From: an uncultured Prochlorococcus sp.
GTDB lineage: Bacteria; Cyanobacteriota; Cyanobacteriia; PCC-6307; Cyanobiaceae
DNA length: 64,000 nt
Direction of reading: 5' to 3'
Assembly (NCBI GenBank): GCA_902583265.1
Contig: CACHVD010000001.1
Span: 62,001-126,000, forward strand
Shown here: positions 1-9,737 of the stretch, one piece after another
Position numbering within the stretch: position 1 is the stretch's first letter
How the letters are laid out: every line of letters begins with the position of its first letter
Program-made: the position numbers and the translations under genes
The notes under the pieces: generated by a model
The model's input: only the letters and a program-made list of their open reading frames with translations
Database searches by the model: none
What the model was told of the DNA's origin: nothing

Positions 1-114
1 AGAAGATAGATATTTTTTTTTGAATATTAACTTGGGCGAATCATCATTTACATCTTTTCTATATATTCCCAATAAAACCTTAGTACCTCCTAAATCACAA
101 GCGAGAAAATTCAT
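1..114 (-). CDS. glk: Glucokinase, N-terminal part (cut by window edge)
   Basis: Only the first 38 codons are inside the window; the gene runs off the left edge. The product begins MNFLACDLGGTKVLLGIY, which carries the N-terminal phosphate-binding DxGGTK motif of the glucokinase/ROK-type sugar kinase fold (ATP-dependent phosphorylation of glucose). The ATG at 114 lies 10 bp after the stop of thrS on the same strand, so it is probably the last gene of the small-protein/trpS/thrS run. The assignment to glucokinase rather than another ASKHA-fold sugar kinase rests on this short motif and on the gene order I know from related Prochlorococcus. Confidence 0.75.
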   Translation of the reverse strand, partial: MNFLACDLGGTKVLLGIYRKDVNDDSPKLIFKKKYLSS

Positions 115-124
115 CAATTTAAAA

Positions 125-2041
125 TTATTCTATTCTCCCTTTTTTTTCTATTAATTGATCCATTAATTTGTAAAGATTAGGTAAATTGAAAATTCCTAAA
201 TTTGTTCCATCCAAAGCTCTTAAGGCAACTGAATCAATTTCTTCTTCTTTATCTCCAATGACTGCAATTAATGGAATTCTTCCAAGAGTTGCCTCTCTTA
301 TTTTATATCCAATTTTTTCATTCCTAATATCAACTTTTGATCGGTAACCATTATTATTTATAAATTCATTAAACTTTAAACATTTTTCAATATTTCTATC
401 GGTAATGCTCAATAAAATTATTTGATAAGGCGCAAGCCAAATTGGGAATTTTGCCTCATATTGTTCAATTAAGATTCCTATAAATCTCTCAAATGAGCCT
501 AAAATAGCTCTATGTAGCATAACTGGATTTCTTTTTTCATTATCAATATCTACATAAGTTGCATCCAATCTAATAGGCATTGAGAAATCAACCTGAATAG
601 TTCCGCATTGCCAAACTCTATTAAGACAATCTTTTAAAGAGAATTCTATTTTTGGACCATAAAAAGCACCTTCTCCAGGTTGTAGTTCCCATTTTAGATT
701 CTTGTTATCGAGAGCTTGAGTAAGAGCCTCTTCTGATTTATCCCAAATATCTTCACTGCCTACCCTTTTTTCGGGACGTGTTGATAATTTGATAATGATT
801 TCATCAAAACCAAAAGTTTTATAAACCTCGAAAACAAGATCTATAAAAGTAGATACCTCTTCTTGAATTTGCTCTTCTGTGCAGAATATGTGTGCATCAT
901 CTTGAGTAAAGTTTCTTACTCTCATTAAACCGTGTAGTGCTCCAGAAGGCTCATTTCTGTGACAAGAACCAAATTCAGCAAGTCGAATAGGTAAATCCTT
1001 ATAACTTTTTAAACCTTGATTAAATATTTGAATATGGCATGGACAATTCATTGGTTTAATAGCATATGTTCGATTTTCTGATGCAGTAGTGAACATATCG
1101 TCTCTAAATTTTTCCCAATGACCGGATTTTTCCCAAAGAGATTTATCAACAGCTTGTGGTGTTTTAATTTCTAAATAATCATTTTTTTTGAGTATTTCTC
1201 TAATGTACTTTTCCAGTACTTGGTAAATTGTCCATCCATTTGGATGCCAAAAAATCATTCCTGGAGATTCTTCTTGTATATGAAATAGTGAATGCTTTTT
1301 ACCAAGTTTTCTATGATCTCTTTTTTCCGCTTCTTCAATTCTTGTTAAGTAGTCATTAAGTTCTTTTTCTTTTGCCCATGCAGTTCCATATATTCTCTGT
1401 AATGATTCATTCTCACGATTACCTCTCCAATATGAACCTGATAATTTAAGTAATTTAAAGTGTCTCAAATGTCTAGTGTTAGGAACGTGAGGCCCTCTAC
1501 ACATGTCGATATATTCTTCGTGCTTGTATAAATTGATGAGACCTTCTTCCGGAATTTCTTCAATTATTCTTAATTTAAAAGTCTCATCTCTTTCTTTAAA
1601 AGTTTTAATTGCCTCTTCTTTAGTGACTTGTAAAATTTCAACGTCATAGTTTGTTTTAATTAATTTATTAATTCTATTTTCGATTTTTGTTAAATCTTCA
1701 GGAGTAAATCTGTATTCAGAAAAAATATCGTAATAAAAACCATCTTCAATTACAGGCCCAATCGCCATTTTAATATTAGGGTAAATTTGTTTAACTGCAT
1801 GACCAATGAGGTGAGCAAAGGAATGCCTTATTATTTCAATTCCTTCTTGATCTTTTGATGTGATGATTACAACTTTGGAATCTGTTTTTATAGGGATAGT
1901 TGCATCAAGAAGCACATCATTTACTCTCCCAGCAATTGTTGCTTTAGCTAATCCAGCACCTATACTCTCGGCAATTTTTAGAATAGTTACAGATTTTTCG
2001 AAAACCTTTTTTGAACCATCAGGCAAGGTAATTATTGGCAT
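125..2041 (-). CDS. thrS: Threonyl-tRNA synthetase
   Basis: This is a class II aminoacyl-tRNA synthetase of 638 aa, a normal bacterial length, that charges tRNA-Thr in the cytoplasm. In order it shows an N-terminal TGS domain (about 1-61), the editing domain with [10 protein letters not shown] (H73 and H77) and the later YIDMCRGPH cysteine motif, and the catalytic core. The core has zinc-site cysteine NCPCHIQ, motif 2 around [20 protein letters not shown], and motif 3 [16 protein letters not shown]-terminal anticodon-binding domain follows. The ATG start lies 3 bp downstream of the trpS stop, so the two synthetases are almost certainly co-transcribed. Confidence 0.98.
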   Translation of the reverse strand: MPIITLPDGSKKVFEKSVTILKIAESIGAGLAKATIAGRVNDVLLDATIPIKTDSKVVIITSKDQEGIEIIRHSFAHLIGHAVKQIYPNIKMAIGPVIEDGFYYDIFSEYRFTPEDLTKIENRINKLIKTNYDVEILQVTKEEAIKTFKERDETFKLRIIEEIPEEGLINLYKHEEYIDMCRGPHVPNTRHLRHFKLLKLSGSYWRGNRENESLQRIYGTAWAKEKELNDYLTRIEEAEKRDHRKLGKKHSLFHIQEESPGMIFWHPNGWTIYQVLEKYIREILKKNDYLEIKTPQAVDKSLWEKSGHWEKFRDDMFTTASENRTYAIKPMNCPCHIQIFNQGLKSYKDLPIRLAEFGSCHRNEPSGALHGLMRVRNFTQDDAHIFCTEEQIQEEVSTFIDLVFEVYKTFGFDEIIIKLSTRPEKRVGSEDIWDKSEEALTQALDNKNLKWELQPGEGAFYGPKIEFSLKDCLNRVWQCGTIQVDFSMPIRLDATYVDIDNEKRNPVMLHRAILGSFERFIGILIEQYEAKFPIWLAPYQIILLSITDRNIEKCLKFNEFINNNGYRSKVDIRNEKIGYKIREATLGRIPLIAVIGDKEEEIDSVALRALDGTNLGIFNLPNLYKLMDQLIEKKGRIE

Positions 2042-2044
2042 AAT

Positions 2045-3061
2045 TTATTTCTCCATTTCAAAGAATCCCAATTTTGATTTAACTCTTTTTAAGGTCTGAT
2101 TTGCTAGATCTTCAGCTTTTTCCTTCCCTTCATTAAGTATTTTATTTAATTGATAGGGATCATTAATTAATAATTTATATTTTTTCTGAATAGGTTCTAG
2201 TGATTCAATAAGTTGTTCAGTAATTAATTTTTTAAATGTCCCCCATCCAGTTTCTGAGAATTCATTTTCACATTGAGAAATTTCTTTGCCAGATAATATT
2301 GAATAAATCATTAATAGATTTTTAGATTCTTGTCTCTCAGGGTTGTTAAATTCGATCCCTATAGAACTATCACTTTTTGCTCTTTTTATTTTTTTCGTAA
2401 TTATTTCAGGAGCATCTAATAAGTTAATCCGACTGCCCTCATTAGGATCACTTTTGCTCATCTTTTTTGAACCATCAATTAAACTCATTATTTTTGATCC
2501 ATTCTTCATGATTATTGGTTGAGGGATTTTTAAAACATTTTTATCCTTACTAAATCTGGCATTAATTCTCTGTTGTGCAATATCTCTAGCAAGTTCAAGA
2601 TGTTGTTTTTGATCCTCACCTACTGGTACAAAGTCAGCGTCATATAGAAGAATGTCCGCAGCCATTAGGATCGGATAGTCAAATAATCCAATAGATACAT
2701 TATTGCCCTGTTGTATGGATTTTTCTTTGAATTGAATCATTCTTTCCATCCAATTTATTGGGGTCATGCAATTTAATATCCAACAAAGTTCCGAATGTGC
2801 AGAAATCTGACTTTGGACAAAAATTGAGCATATCTTTGGATCTATCCCACAAGCAACATACAAAGCCGCAGTAGAGATAGTGTTCTTAGATAATTCTTTA
2901 GGATTATATGAAGCTGTGATTGCGTGCAAATCAACTACACATAGAAATGTTTCATATTGCTCTTGAAGCGTGACCCAATTATTTATGGCCCCAAGCCAAT
3001 TCCCAATATGTAAATCACCAGTTGGTTGAACGCCCGAAAGAATTCTTTTTTTATTTGTCAT
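2045..3061 (-). CDS. trpS: Tryptophanyl-tRNA synthetase
   Basis: This is a class I aminoacyl-tRNA synthetase of 338 aa that activates tryptophan and charges tRNA-Trp. The HIGH-type signature reads GDLHIGNW (HIGN at 18-21) and the second signature is KMSKS at 200-204, both intact. MAADILLYDADFVPVGEDQ is the typical bacterial TrpRS core. Its first 11 bp overlap the end of the small Arg/Gly-rich gene upstream and only 3 bp separate it from thrS, so it is the middle of a tight operon. Confidence 0.98.
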   Translation of the reverse strand: MTNKKRILSGVQPTGDLHIGNWLGAINNWVTLQEQYETFLCVVDLHAITASYNPKELSKNTISTAALYVACGIDPKICSIFVQSQISAHSELCWILNCMTPINWMERMIQFKEKSIQQGNNVSIGLFDYPILMAADILLYDADFVPVGEDQKQHLELARDIAQQRINARFSKDKNVLKIPQPIIMKNGSKIMSLIDGSKKMSKSDPNEGSRINLLDAPEIITKKIKRAKSDSSIGIEFNNPERQESKNLLMIYSILSGKEISQCENEFSETGWGTFKKLITEQLIESLEPIQKKYKLLINDPYQLNKILNEGKEKAEDLANQTLKRVKSKLGFFEMEK

Positions 3062-3473
3062 CCTCTTCTAATTCTCTAGATTGGATTTCTTCAGTTGATG
3101 TACTTTTTACAGGTCTTGCAAAAGGGTCAGGCGCAGTTTTTGTTTTTTCTTCATAAGAGTTTTGTGATTGTCTATTCGGAGAAGAGTTTTTATTATTTTT
3201 TGCATATTCTGTGATTGATTCAATCAATTTTTCGTCTTTGATCATTTCGCTAAGTGTTCTAACAGAGAAACCCAAAACTGCAACAGTAGATCTCAATTGA
3301 AAGGTCTCTTGTATAGATTTAACAGCTTTCATTTCGTTATCACTTAATCTTATGCGGAATCCTCCTCCATCTCTTCTGCCGCCTGATCTTTCTCTGAAAT
3401 TAGATCTTTCATTGTTAGAACGACCCCTGTAATTTTCTTGTCCATGATTATTACTGAAATTTGAATTAGACAT
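3051..3473 (-). CDS. Arg/Gly/Asn-rich small conserved protein, possibly nucleic-acid binding
   Basis: The 140-aa product has three parts. Residues 1-40 are low-complexity and rich in Arg, Gly, Asn and Ser, including RGRSNN, RERSGGRRDGGG, similar to RGG-type tails. Residues about 40-90 are an ordered basic segment (FRIRLSDNEMKAVKSIQETF...). The tail is acidic and Lys/Glu-rich. No enzyme motif is visible. The 3' end overlaps trpS by 11 bp, so translation may be coupled. RNA binding is inferred only from composition and from the link to tRNA synthetase genes. Confidence 0.8.
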   Translation of the reverse strand: MSNSNFSNNHGQENYRGRSNNERSNFRERSGGRRDGGGFRIRLSDNEMKAVKSIQETFQLRSTVAVLGFSVRTLSEMIKDEKLIESITEYAKNNKNSSPNRQSQNSYEEKTKTAPDPFARPVKSTSTEEIQSRELEEDDK

Positions 3474-3638
3474 CTTGATGTTTCTTAAGTTATTTAAATA
3501 GTCTATTAACTTAGCATCTTGTTATGCAATAAGTCTTTTTAAAAGCCTTAATTTCTTATCTTTTGATTAAAGACTTATGAAATTTTGCTTTTCTCATTCA
3601 CAACTTGCTTTAAAATGTAATTAGAAAAATAAAGTATT

Positions 3639-4973
3639 GTGTTTGATATTAGTAAAGACAACCTTTTAAAGGATTTTATAAGGTTTCCAAAAAAAAATCT
3701 TTTTTTTATTTTATTACTAATAGGTTTTGGGGAATGGTTTGTCAGTGACTTAATTCATTTTGCGGGCGGCTCAATAGGATTTTTTGCGTTGTGTTTGGGG
3801 GGATATTTTTACTTAAAGAATGATAAGCCTAAATTTAATGAGCCAAATAATTTAGATGGTTGGATAAATCTATGTAATGAAGATTTAAATTTTTTTGAAG
3901 AACTTGAAGCAAAAAATGAATTAGAGAAAAAGAATTTAAAAAGAAAAAAAATACTTGAATCGATTCTTAATAGATGTGAAAAAGAAAAAATAAGTTGTAT
4001 TGGACAAAAAGATTATCAAGGTTTTCAGTCTGTTTTAGAAAGCCATCTTAAAGCAGATAAGTTTGATTTTGATTTATACGAAAAACTGCCTAAATACAAT
4101 TCATCTCAAGTTATTCCAGAAGAAGCTTTGAAGAGTGATGCAATTTTGTATTTTATAAACTTACCTTTGTCGGCGAATGATTTTTTGTGGCTAGAGAAGT
4201 TTCCTAAAAACATGCCAATCTGGTTGGTGGCTTTAACTTCTAACGAAATAGAAGCCAAAAATCAGATAGAAGACCTAAAGTCTCAAATTTCAATTGACTT
4301 TATAAATAAAATTATTACTTTTGATGTGAATAAGAATGAAATAACAAATATACCTTTTTCGTTAAGGAAGTTTCTCATAAGTTCATCTAAAAATATTGAA
4401 AATACAAAAAAGAGGCTGTTAAAAGAACTTCATGTTGCCTGGCAATCTGAAATTGAAGGGATAAGGAGAATGCAGTTAAAAAGTATACAAAGAAAAAATC
4501 AAATTCTTGTCGCGACAACTGTTTTCTTATCTCCTATCCCATCAATTGATGTTTTGGCAATGACAGTACTAAATTCATTAATGATTAAAGAAATTAAGTC
4601 TATATGGGGATGTAATTGGTCTCCTGAAATTTTAGATAAAATATCTAAAGAGATTTTAAAGACTGCAATTGCTCAGGGAGTTATTGAATGGAGTGGACAG
4701 ACTCTAATTGGCATTACAAAATTACATGGACCAAATTGGCTTGTTTCTGGAACATTTCAGGCTATTAGTGCTGCTTATTTAACAAGAGTAGTATCAAGTT
4801 CTTTGGCTGATTTTATGGCAATAACAAAAGGAGTAGAAGAACCTGATTTGGATTTTATAAAGAAAAATTCTGAGAAAATTGTTGAAAAAGCTTTTGAAAA
4901 AGAAAAAATAAATTGGCAAGGATTTATTTCTGATCTTAAAAAACCACTTATGAAACTATCTTTTAGTTCATAA
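3639..4973 (+). CDS. DUF697-like membrane-associated protein
   Basis: The 444-aa protein has two hydrophobic segments near the N terminus (about 20-56). A central soluble part (about 130-240) looks like a decayed GTPase-like domain without a visible P-loop. The C-terminal region contains the hydrophobic core ILVATTVFLSPIPSIDVLAM followed by GVIEWSGQTLIGITKL, which is typical of DUF697 proteins. These are often linked to Era-like GTPases. The start is GTG at 3639. The mntC gene begins 20 bp downstream. Molecular function is unknown. Confidence 0.8.
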   Translation: MFDISKDNLLKDFIRFPKKNLFFILLLIGFGEWFVSDLIHFAGGSIGFFALCLGGYFYLKNDKPKFNEPNNLDGWINLCNEDLNFFEELEAKNELEKKNLKRKKILESILNRCEKEKISCIGQKDYQGFQSVLESHLKADKFDFDLYEKLPKYNSSQVIPEEALKSDAILYFINLPLSANDFLWLEKFPKNMPIWLVALTSNEIEAKNQIEDLKSQISIDFINKIITFDVNKNEITNIPFSLRKFLISSSKNIENTKKRLLKELHVAWQSEIEGIRRMQLKSIQRKNQILVATTVFLSPIPSIDVLAMTVLNSLMIKEIKSIWGCNWSPEILDKISKEILKTAIAQGVIEWSGQTLIGITKLHGPNWLVSGTFQAISAAYLTRVVSSSLADFMAITKGVEEPDLDFIKKNSEKIVEKAFEKEKINWQGFISDLKKPLMKLSFSS

Positions 4974-4993
4974 TCCAAATATGAAAGTTAATT

Positions 4994-5893
4994 ATGAGAA
5001 AAAATATTCTTTTTTTAAGTTTGTTACTTCTGCTATCTCTTGCTTCAGGCTCATGTAAGAGAATATCAAATAAAAATGAAAGCAAAGAAGTAATACTTGC
5101 AAGTTTCACTGTTTTGGCAGATATAATTAGCAATGTTGCTAAAGATGATTTTATTGTTAGATCAATAACGAAACCAGGAGTTGAAGTTCATGGTTACCAA
5201 CCAACTCCAAGCGATTTGGTAAATGCCTCTAGTGCTTTTGTTTTTATTGATAATGGTTTTGGATTTGAATTATGGGCTGAAAAATTTGTTTCTAATTTAA
5301 AAGTTAAAAGAATTACTGTCGCGGAAAATTTAGATCCTATTTTCATCAATGAAGATTTTTATAAAGGGAAACCCAATCCTCATGCCTGGATTTCTCCAAA
5401 AAGAGGGATCCTATACGTAGATATTCTGGTGGATTCCTTATCAGAATTGAGGCCATCCAAAAGAACATTTTTTGAAGAAAATGGAAAAATTTATAAAGAT
5501 AAACTCTCTAAATTAGATAAAGAATTCTCACTTTTTATTAATAACTTAAATAAAGATAGGAGGTATCTAGTAAGTTGTGAAGGTGCTTTTTCATATTTAA
5601 CAAATGATTATGGATTAGAGGAAGTTTATTTGTGGCCAGTTAATGCTGAGAGTCAAATTACTCCCAAAAGAATGACAAGAACAATCTCATTAGTTAAAGA
5701 AAAAAAAGTCCCATCTGTATTTTGCGAAAGTACTGTAAGTAAAGAATCTCAAATGGTTGTTGCAAACGAAACTGGGGCTAATTTTGGAGGGAATCTTTTT
5801 GTTGATTCATTATCTAATGATAGTGGTCCTGCTAGTTCCTATATAAAAATGCTTGAGCATAATTTGGATTTAATAAAAAAAGGTCTTTTTTGA
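4994..5893 (+). CDS. mntC: Manganese ABC transporter, substrate-binding lipoprotein (MntC-like)
   Basis: This is a cluster A-I (TroA/MntC) metal-binding protein of 299 aa. It has an N-terminal hydrophobic signal and a lipobox-like Cys21 (LASGSC), so it is probably anchored outside the cytoplasmic membrane. Expected metal ligands are present: H66 (VEVHGYQPTPSD), H130 (NPHAWISP), E196 (SCEGAF) and D271 (FVDSLS). The His-His-Glu-Asp set matches the cyanobacterial manganese type; zinc ZnuA proteins usually have a third His and a His-rich loop, which is absent here. It is the first gene of an mntC-mntA-mntB unit, 4 bp ahead of the ATPase gene. Zinc or iron cannot be excluded from sequence alone. 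Confidence 0.9.
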   Translation: MRKNILFLSLLLLLSLASGSCKRISNKNESKEVILASFTVLADIISNVAKDDFIVRSITKPGVEVHGYQPTPSDLVNASSAFVFIDNGFGFELWAEKFVSNLKVKRITVAENLDPIFINEDFYKGKPNPHAWISPKRGILYVDILVDSLSELRPSKRTFFEENGKIYKDKLSKLDKEFSLFINNLNKDRRYLVSCEGAFSYLTNDYGLEEVYLWPVNAESQITPKRMTRTISLVKEKKVPSVFCESTVSKESQMVVANETGANFGGNLFVDSLSNDSGPASSYIKMLEHNLDLIKKGLF

Positions 5894-5896
5894 ATT

Positions 5897-6661
5897 ATGG
5901 AATCAATCAATTATCAAAACTTTAGGATTGATGCAGAGAATATTTGTGTAGACTATAACGGTAAGGTCGCTTTGTATGATGCCAATTTAAGATTGAAACC
6001 TGGCCAGATTTGTGGGTTAGTAGGGATGAACGGGGCTGGTAAAACAACTTTTTTTAATGCTTTAACTGGCTTTGTAAATATTTCAAAGGGAAAAATTAGA
6101 ATAAATGGAGAGTCTTTAAGATCTGCTCAAACAGATCAGGTAATTGCTTATGTTCCTCAGAATGAGGGAATTGATAGTCAATTTCCAATAAGTGTTTGGG
6201 ATGTAGTGATGATGGGAAGATATGGCTCGATGAATATTTTTAGGTCTCCTAGAGAGTCTGATATTCAGGCGGTCAAAGATGCCATTGAGAGAGTTGATCT
6301 CACTGATCATTTGTCTACACCTATTGGGAACTTATCTGGAGGCCAGAGAAAACGAACTTTTTTAGCTAGAGCAATTGCGCAAAGAGCATCAATATTACTT
6401 CTTGATGAGCCTTTTTCAGGTGTTGATATAAGAACTGAAAAACTTATCTCAGAATTGTTTATTCAATTTAAAAATGAGGGAAAAACTATATTATTATCAA
6501 CTCACGATATGATTCATGTCCGTGAATTTTGTGATTTGGTTCTTTTAATAAATAAAACTGTAGTAGCTTATGGCGAGACCTCTGAAGTGTTTACACCTGA
6601 AAATATTACAACCACTTTTGGAGGGATCTCACCTGATTTCTTGTTTGGACCTGAATCCTAA
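5897..6661 (+). CDS. mntA: Manganese ABC transporter, ATP-binding protein
   Basis: This 254-aa ABC ATPase has Walker A GMNGAGKTT (43-51), signature LSGGQ (146-150), Walker B LLLDE (167-171) and the switch His in LLSTHDM. It would energise uptake of the metal delivered by the adjacent MntC-like lipoprotein through the downstream permease. Gaps of 4 and 12 bp to the neighbours indicate one operon. Confidence 0.93.
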   Translation: MESINYQNFRIDAENICVDYNGKVALYDANLRLKPGQICGLVGMNGAGKTTFFNALTGFVNISKGKIRINGESLRSAQTDQVIAYVPQNEGIDSQFPISVWDVVMMGRYGSMNIFRSPRESDIQAVKDAIERVDLTDHLSTPIGNLSGGQRKRTFLARAIAQRASILLLDEPFSGVDIRTEKLISELFIQFKNEGKTILLSTHDMIHVREFCDLVLLINKTVVAYGETSEVFTPENITTTFGGISPDFLFGPES

Positions 6662-6673
6662 ATTTTAAATTAT

Positions 6674-7546
6674 ATGGAGCTCTGTTCTTTTTTAACTTTA
6701 GATTCATTCATAACAGATCCTTTGACTCATGACTTTATGAGAAAAGCACTTCTTATGAGTTCATTAGTTGCAGCTGTTTGTGGTTTTCTTTCAAGTTATT
6801 TGACTCTTAAAGGATGGGCTTTAATGGGAGATGCAGTGTCACATTCGGTAATGCCTGGTGTTGTGGTGGCTTATGCATTAGGTCTTCCTTTCTCATTAGG
6901 GGCATTTATTTTTGGAGTTGGTTCTGTAGCATTGATAGGGTTTATTAAGCAGAAATCTAGAGTTAAGGAAGATACTGTTATTGGGTTGGTATTTACCGGA
7001 TTTTTCGCTCTTGGAATCGTATTGGTTTCTAAGATTAAAAGTAATATTGATCTGCACTCTATTCTTTTTGGTAGTCCTTTAGGAATATCACTTTCAGATG
7101 TAAAACAAACTATATTCATTTCTTTATTGGTAGTAATCCTTTTATCAATTTTTAGAAAAGATTTAATGCTTTATTGCTTTGATCCTAGGCATGCAAAAAC
7201 AGTTGGTATTAATGTATTTTTTCTTCATTATTTACTCCTCACATGCTTATCTTTGGCAGCAGTTGTCGGCTTGCAGTCAGTTGGAATTATTTTGGTAGTT
7301 GCAATGTTGATTACACCAGGGGCAACAGCATATTTACTTACGGATAAGTTTGATAATATGACAGTAATTTCAGTATTAAGTGCAATAATCTCAAGCCTGA
7401 TAGGAATCTATGTTAGTTTTTGGTTTGATCTTGAAACAGGTGGATCAATTGTCTTGGCACAAACTTTTATATTTTTATTTGCTTTTTTATTCGCTCCAAG
7501 ATACGGAATATTTAAGTTAAAGAAATTATTTGCTGGGTATAAATGA
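6674..7546 (+). CDS. mntB: Manganese ABC transporter, permease
   Basis: This 290-aa integral membrane protein of the ABC-3 family has about eight hydrophobic segments spread over its whole length. ALMGDAVSHSVMPGVV and VGIILVVAMLITPGATAYLL are the conserved permease motifs of the zinc/manganese ABC-3 family. It completes the C-A-B gene order known for the cyanobacterial mnt operon. Its stop overlaps the start of the DUF4336 gene by 4 bp (ATGA), a sign of translational coupling. Confidence 0.93.
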   Translation: MELCSFLTLDSFITDPLTHDFMRKALLMSSLVAAVCGFLSSYLTLKGWALMGDAVSHSVMPGVVVAYALGLPFSLGAFIFGVGSVALIGFIKQKSRVKEDTVIGLVFTGFFALGIVLVSKIKSNIDLHSILFGSPLGISLSDVKQTIFISLLVVILLSIFRKDLMLYCFDPRHAKTVGINVFFLHYLLLTCLSLAAVVGLQSVGIILVVAMLITPGATAYLLTDKFDNMTVISVLSAIISSLIGIYVSFWFDLETGGSIVLAQTFIFLFAFLFAPRYGIFKLKKLFAGYK

Positions 7547-8715
7547 TAGTGGTGGAAGAAACTTTAAATAAAAAGTGGAATTGGTGGCCATTATTCCCCT
7601 TATATCCTTATGGCAAAAAGAAAACAATTTTAAGAGAATTAATTCCTGATCAAATTTGGTCTTTGGAACAAATACAGGGACTATATTATGTTGCGGTTCC
7701 AATAAGAATGACGGTAATAAAGGTTGATCATGGATTGATGCTAATAAATCCACTGCCTCCTACAAAAGAATTAATCAATGAGTTGGAAAAATTAATTGCG
7801 ATGCACGGCAACGTAAAAACAATAATTCTACCGAGTGCCTCTGGACTAGAACATAAAATTGGACTGCCAGCTCTTTCAAGAATTTTTAAAGATGCAGAAA
7901 TTTGGCTTTGTCCTGGACAATGGAGTTTCCCCCTAAATCTACCACTAGATTTTTTAGGGATTCCATCAAAAAGATCAAGAATACTGTTTGAGGAAGGTAC
8001 TCCACATACAAACTTCTTTAAATGGTCTTCATTAGGCCCATTGAATTTAGGTCTTGGAAGATATCAGGAGATAAGCTGTTTCCATTATCCAACGAAAACT
8101 CTTCATGTAACAGACGCAATAGTTGGAATAGACTCAACACCACCTGAGATATTTAATTTTGATCCAACTCCACTTCTTTTTCATTCTAGAGAGAGAGGAG
8201 ATGAACCTTTAATTGACTCCATCGAACAAAGAAAAAAAGGATGGAAAAGGTTAGTCTTATTTGCATCTTTTTTGAAACCAGGCAAATTAAATATCCCACC
8301 TTTAAAAAAAATATTTAAGTATTCATTCAAAAAAGATCTTAGAAATTGGAGAGCTCATTTCGGAATTTATCCCTTTCTATGGGATGAAGATTGGGAATCC
8401 TCTCTTGTTGAAATAATGGGTAAAGATACTCCTAAGATTCAAATTGCACCAGTTTTACAAAAATTAATTTTTCCGCGTTCAAAAGAAGTTTTACTTAAGT
8501 GGTTGGAAAATATAAAGTCTTTTGAAGATATGGAATATTTAATCCCAGCTCATTTTACGGCGCCTATAAAATTTACAACAGAAGATTGTCAAAAATTAAT
8601 TAATGAAATTAATTCCCAAAAGTGGGACAAACTTCCTGAGGATAATAAATTCTTGATGGGTTTATATAAAAAGTTGTTTGAACTAGGAATAATTCCTGAA
8701 GAAGTAAATCTTTAA
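7543..8715 (+). CDS. DUF4336 family protein
   Basis: The 390-aa soluble protein matches the DUF4336 type found in cyanobacteria and plastid-bearing organisms. It contains a metallo-beta-lactamase-like layout (TVIKVDHGLMLINPLPPT, then LPSASGLEHKIG, then CPGQW, then a late PAHF segment) but lacks the classical HxHxDH zinc motif. It is tied to mntB by a 4-bp overlap, so it is expressed with the manganese transporter. A role in metal handling is possible but is inferred only from position. Confidence 0.85.
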   Translation: MIVVEETLNKKWNWWPLFPLYPYGKKKTILRELIPDQIWSLEQIQGLYYVAVPIRMTVIKVDHGLMLINPLPPTKELINELEKLIAMHGNVKTIILPSASGLEHKIGLPALSRIFKDAEIWLCPGQWSFPLNLPLDFLGIPSKRSRILFEEGTPHTNFFKWSSLGPLNLGLGRYQEISCFHYPTKTLHVTDAIVGIDSTPPEIFNFDPTPLLFHSRERGDEPLIDSIEQRKKGWKRLVLFASFLKPGKLNIPPLKKIFKYSFKKDLRNWRAHFGIYPFLWDEDWESSLVEIMGKDTPKIQIAPVLQKLIFPRSKEVLLKWLENIKSFEDMEYLIPAHFTAPIKFTTEDCQKLINEINSQKWDKLPEDNKFLMGLYKKLFELGIIPEEVNL

Positions 8716-8721
8716 AAACTT

Positions 8722-9057
8722 TTATTCCTCTATAGACATGTTTTCATCATTTTTAAGGGTTTGTTCCAGTTCTTTTCTTTGCTCCATTTGTCTTAAGAAA
8801 TACCCTGTCATCATTGCAGAAGATAATAAATTAGCAATGTTGTCTTTTGAAGATGTTATTTTTACATCAAATTGATCTGATGGAAGCATTCCAAGAAGAC
8901 CTTGAACATTATGTCTAATAATTTCTTGAATATCTTCACTGGCTGATTTTGCTATTCTTTGCAAAACCTCTGGAGATTGTTTTTGTAAATATTGTATTAA
9001 ATCATTCTCATCGTTTGGATCATTATTTTCAGTAGCAAGAAATTCTGGATTAAACAT
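8722..9057 (-). CDS. DUF760 family protein
   Basis: This 111-aa acidic soluble protein, conserved in cyanobacteria, shows the DUF760 pattern LIQYLQKQSPEVLQRIAKSAS followed by EIIRHNVQGLLGMLPSDQFDVKI and MMTGYFLRQMEQR. Function is unknown. It is convergent with the DUF4336 gene (6 bp between stops) and lies 45 bp downstream of lepB on the same strand. Confidence 0.85.
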   Translation of the reverse strand: MFNPEFLATENNDPNDENDLIQYLQKQSPEVLQRIAKSASEDIQEIIRHNVQGLLGMLPSDQFDVKITSSKDNIANLLSSAMMTGYFLRQMEQRKELEQTLKNDENMSIEE

Positions 9058-9102
9058 TTCTATAGCTTCAAGATATAAGAACCCTACAACATCACGTACC
9101 CA

Positions 9103-9687
9103 TTAATCTGAATTATTAAGGGCAGGGAACCGAATAGGTCCAATTTTATTAAACGGCCAATATCTGAAAATAGCTTTACCAATAACCTTTTCATAAGGTA
9201 AAAACCCCCAAATATGTGAGTCCATACTGTTATTTCTGTTGTCTCCCATCACCCATAATGACTCTTCTGGGACAATAAAAGGCCCTATAGAATAATTAAT
9301 ATTTTTGTCAAAAACGTAATTTTTTTGAGCGATATCATTTAAGTAAAGGTTGCCTTCTCTTACTTCTACCTTGTCTCCAGGTATTCCAATGACTCGTTTT
9401 ATTAGTGCAGTATCTGCTTCATAACCAGCATTAATTAATTGTTCCGGAACGTTAAAAACAACTATTTTATTTTTTAATGTTGAAAGATTTGATTTGGATG
9501 TGATTTTGGGGGTTACTTTCTCAACAAGAATTTTATCTTGTATTTGAAGGGTTGGAAGCATTGAACCGGATGGGATCCATCTTGGCTCTATAACCTGCCA
9601 TCGTATAATTAAAGCTATAAATATCCAGATTAAAAGATTTTTTAAATCCTTTAAAATTGAATTTCTTTTTTCTTGAGTTGTAGACAT
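9103..9687 (-). CDS. lepB: Signal peptidase I
   Basis: This 194-aa type I leader peptidase removes signal peptides from exported proteins at the cytoplasmic and thylakoid membranes. One N-terminal membrane segment (about 17-30) is followed by the catalytic serine motif PSGSMLPTL (S42), the catalytic lysine in ALIKRVIG (K97), and the C-terminal GDNRNNSMDSHIWG box. It is divergent from menD, with 50 bp between the starts. Confidence 0.96.
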   Translation of the reverse strand: MSTTQEKRNSILKDLKNLLIWIFIALIIRWQVIEPRWIPSGSMLPTLQIQDKILVEKVTPKITSKSNLSTLKNKIVVFNVPEQLINAGYEADTALIKRVIGIPGDKVEVREGNLYLNDIAQKNYVFDKNINYSIGPFIVPEESLWVMGDNRNNSMDSHIWGFLPYEKVIGKAIFRYWPFNKIGPIRFPALNNSD

Positions 9688-9737
9688 GTTTTATTTAATT
9701 CATTTATAAGGAAAATCTCAAAGCATTTATATAAATT

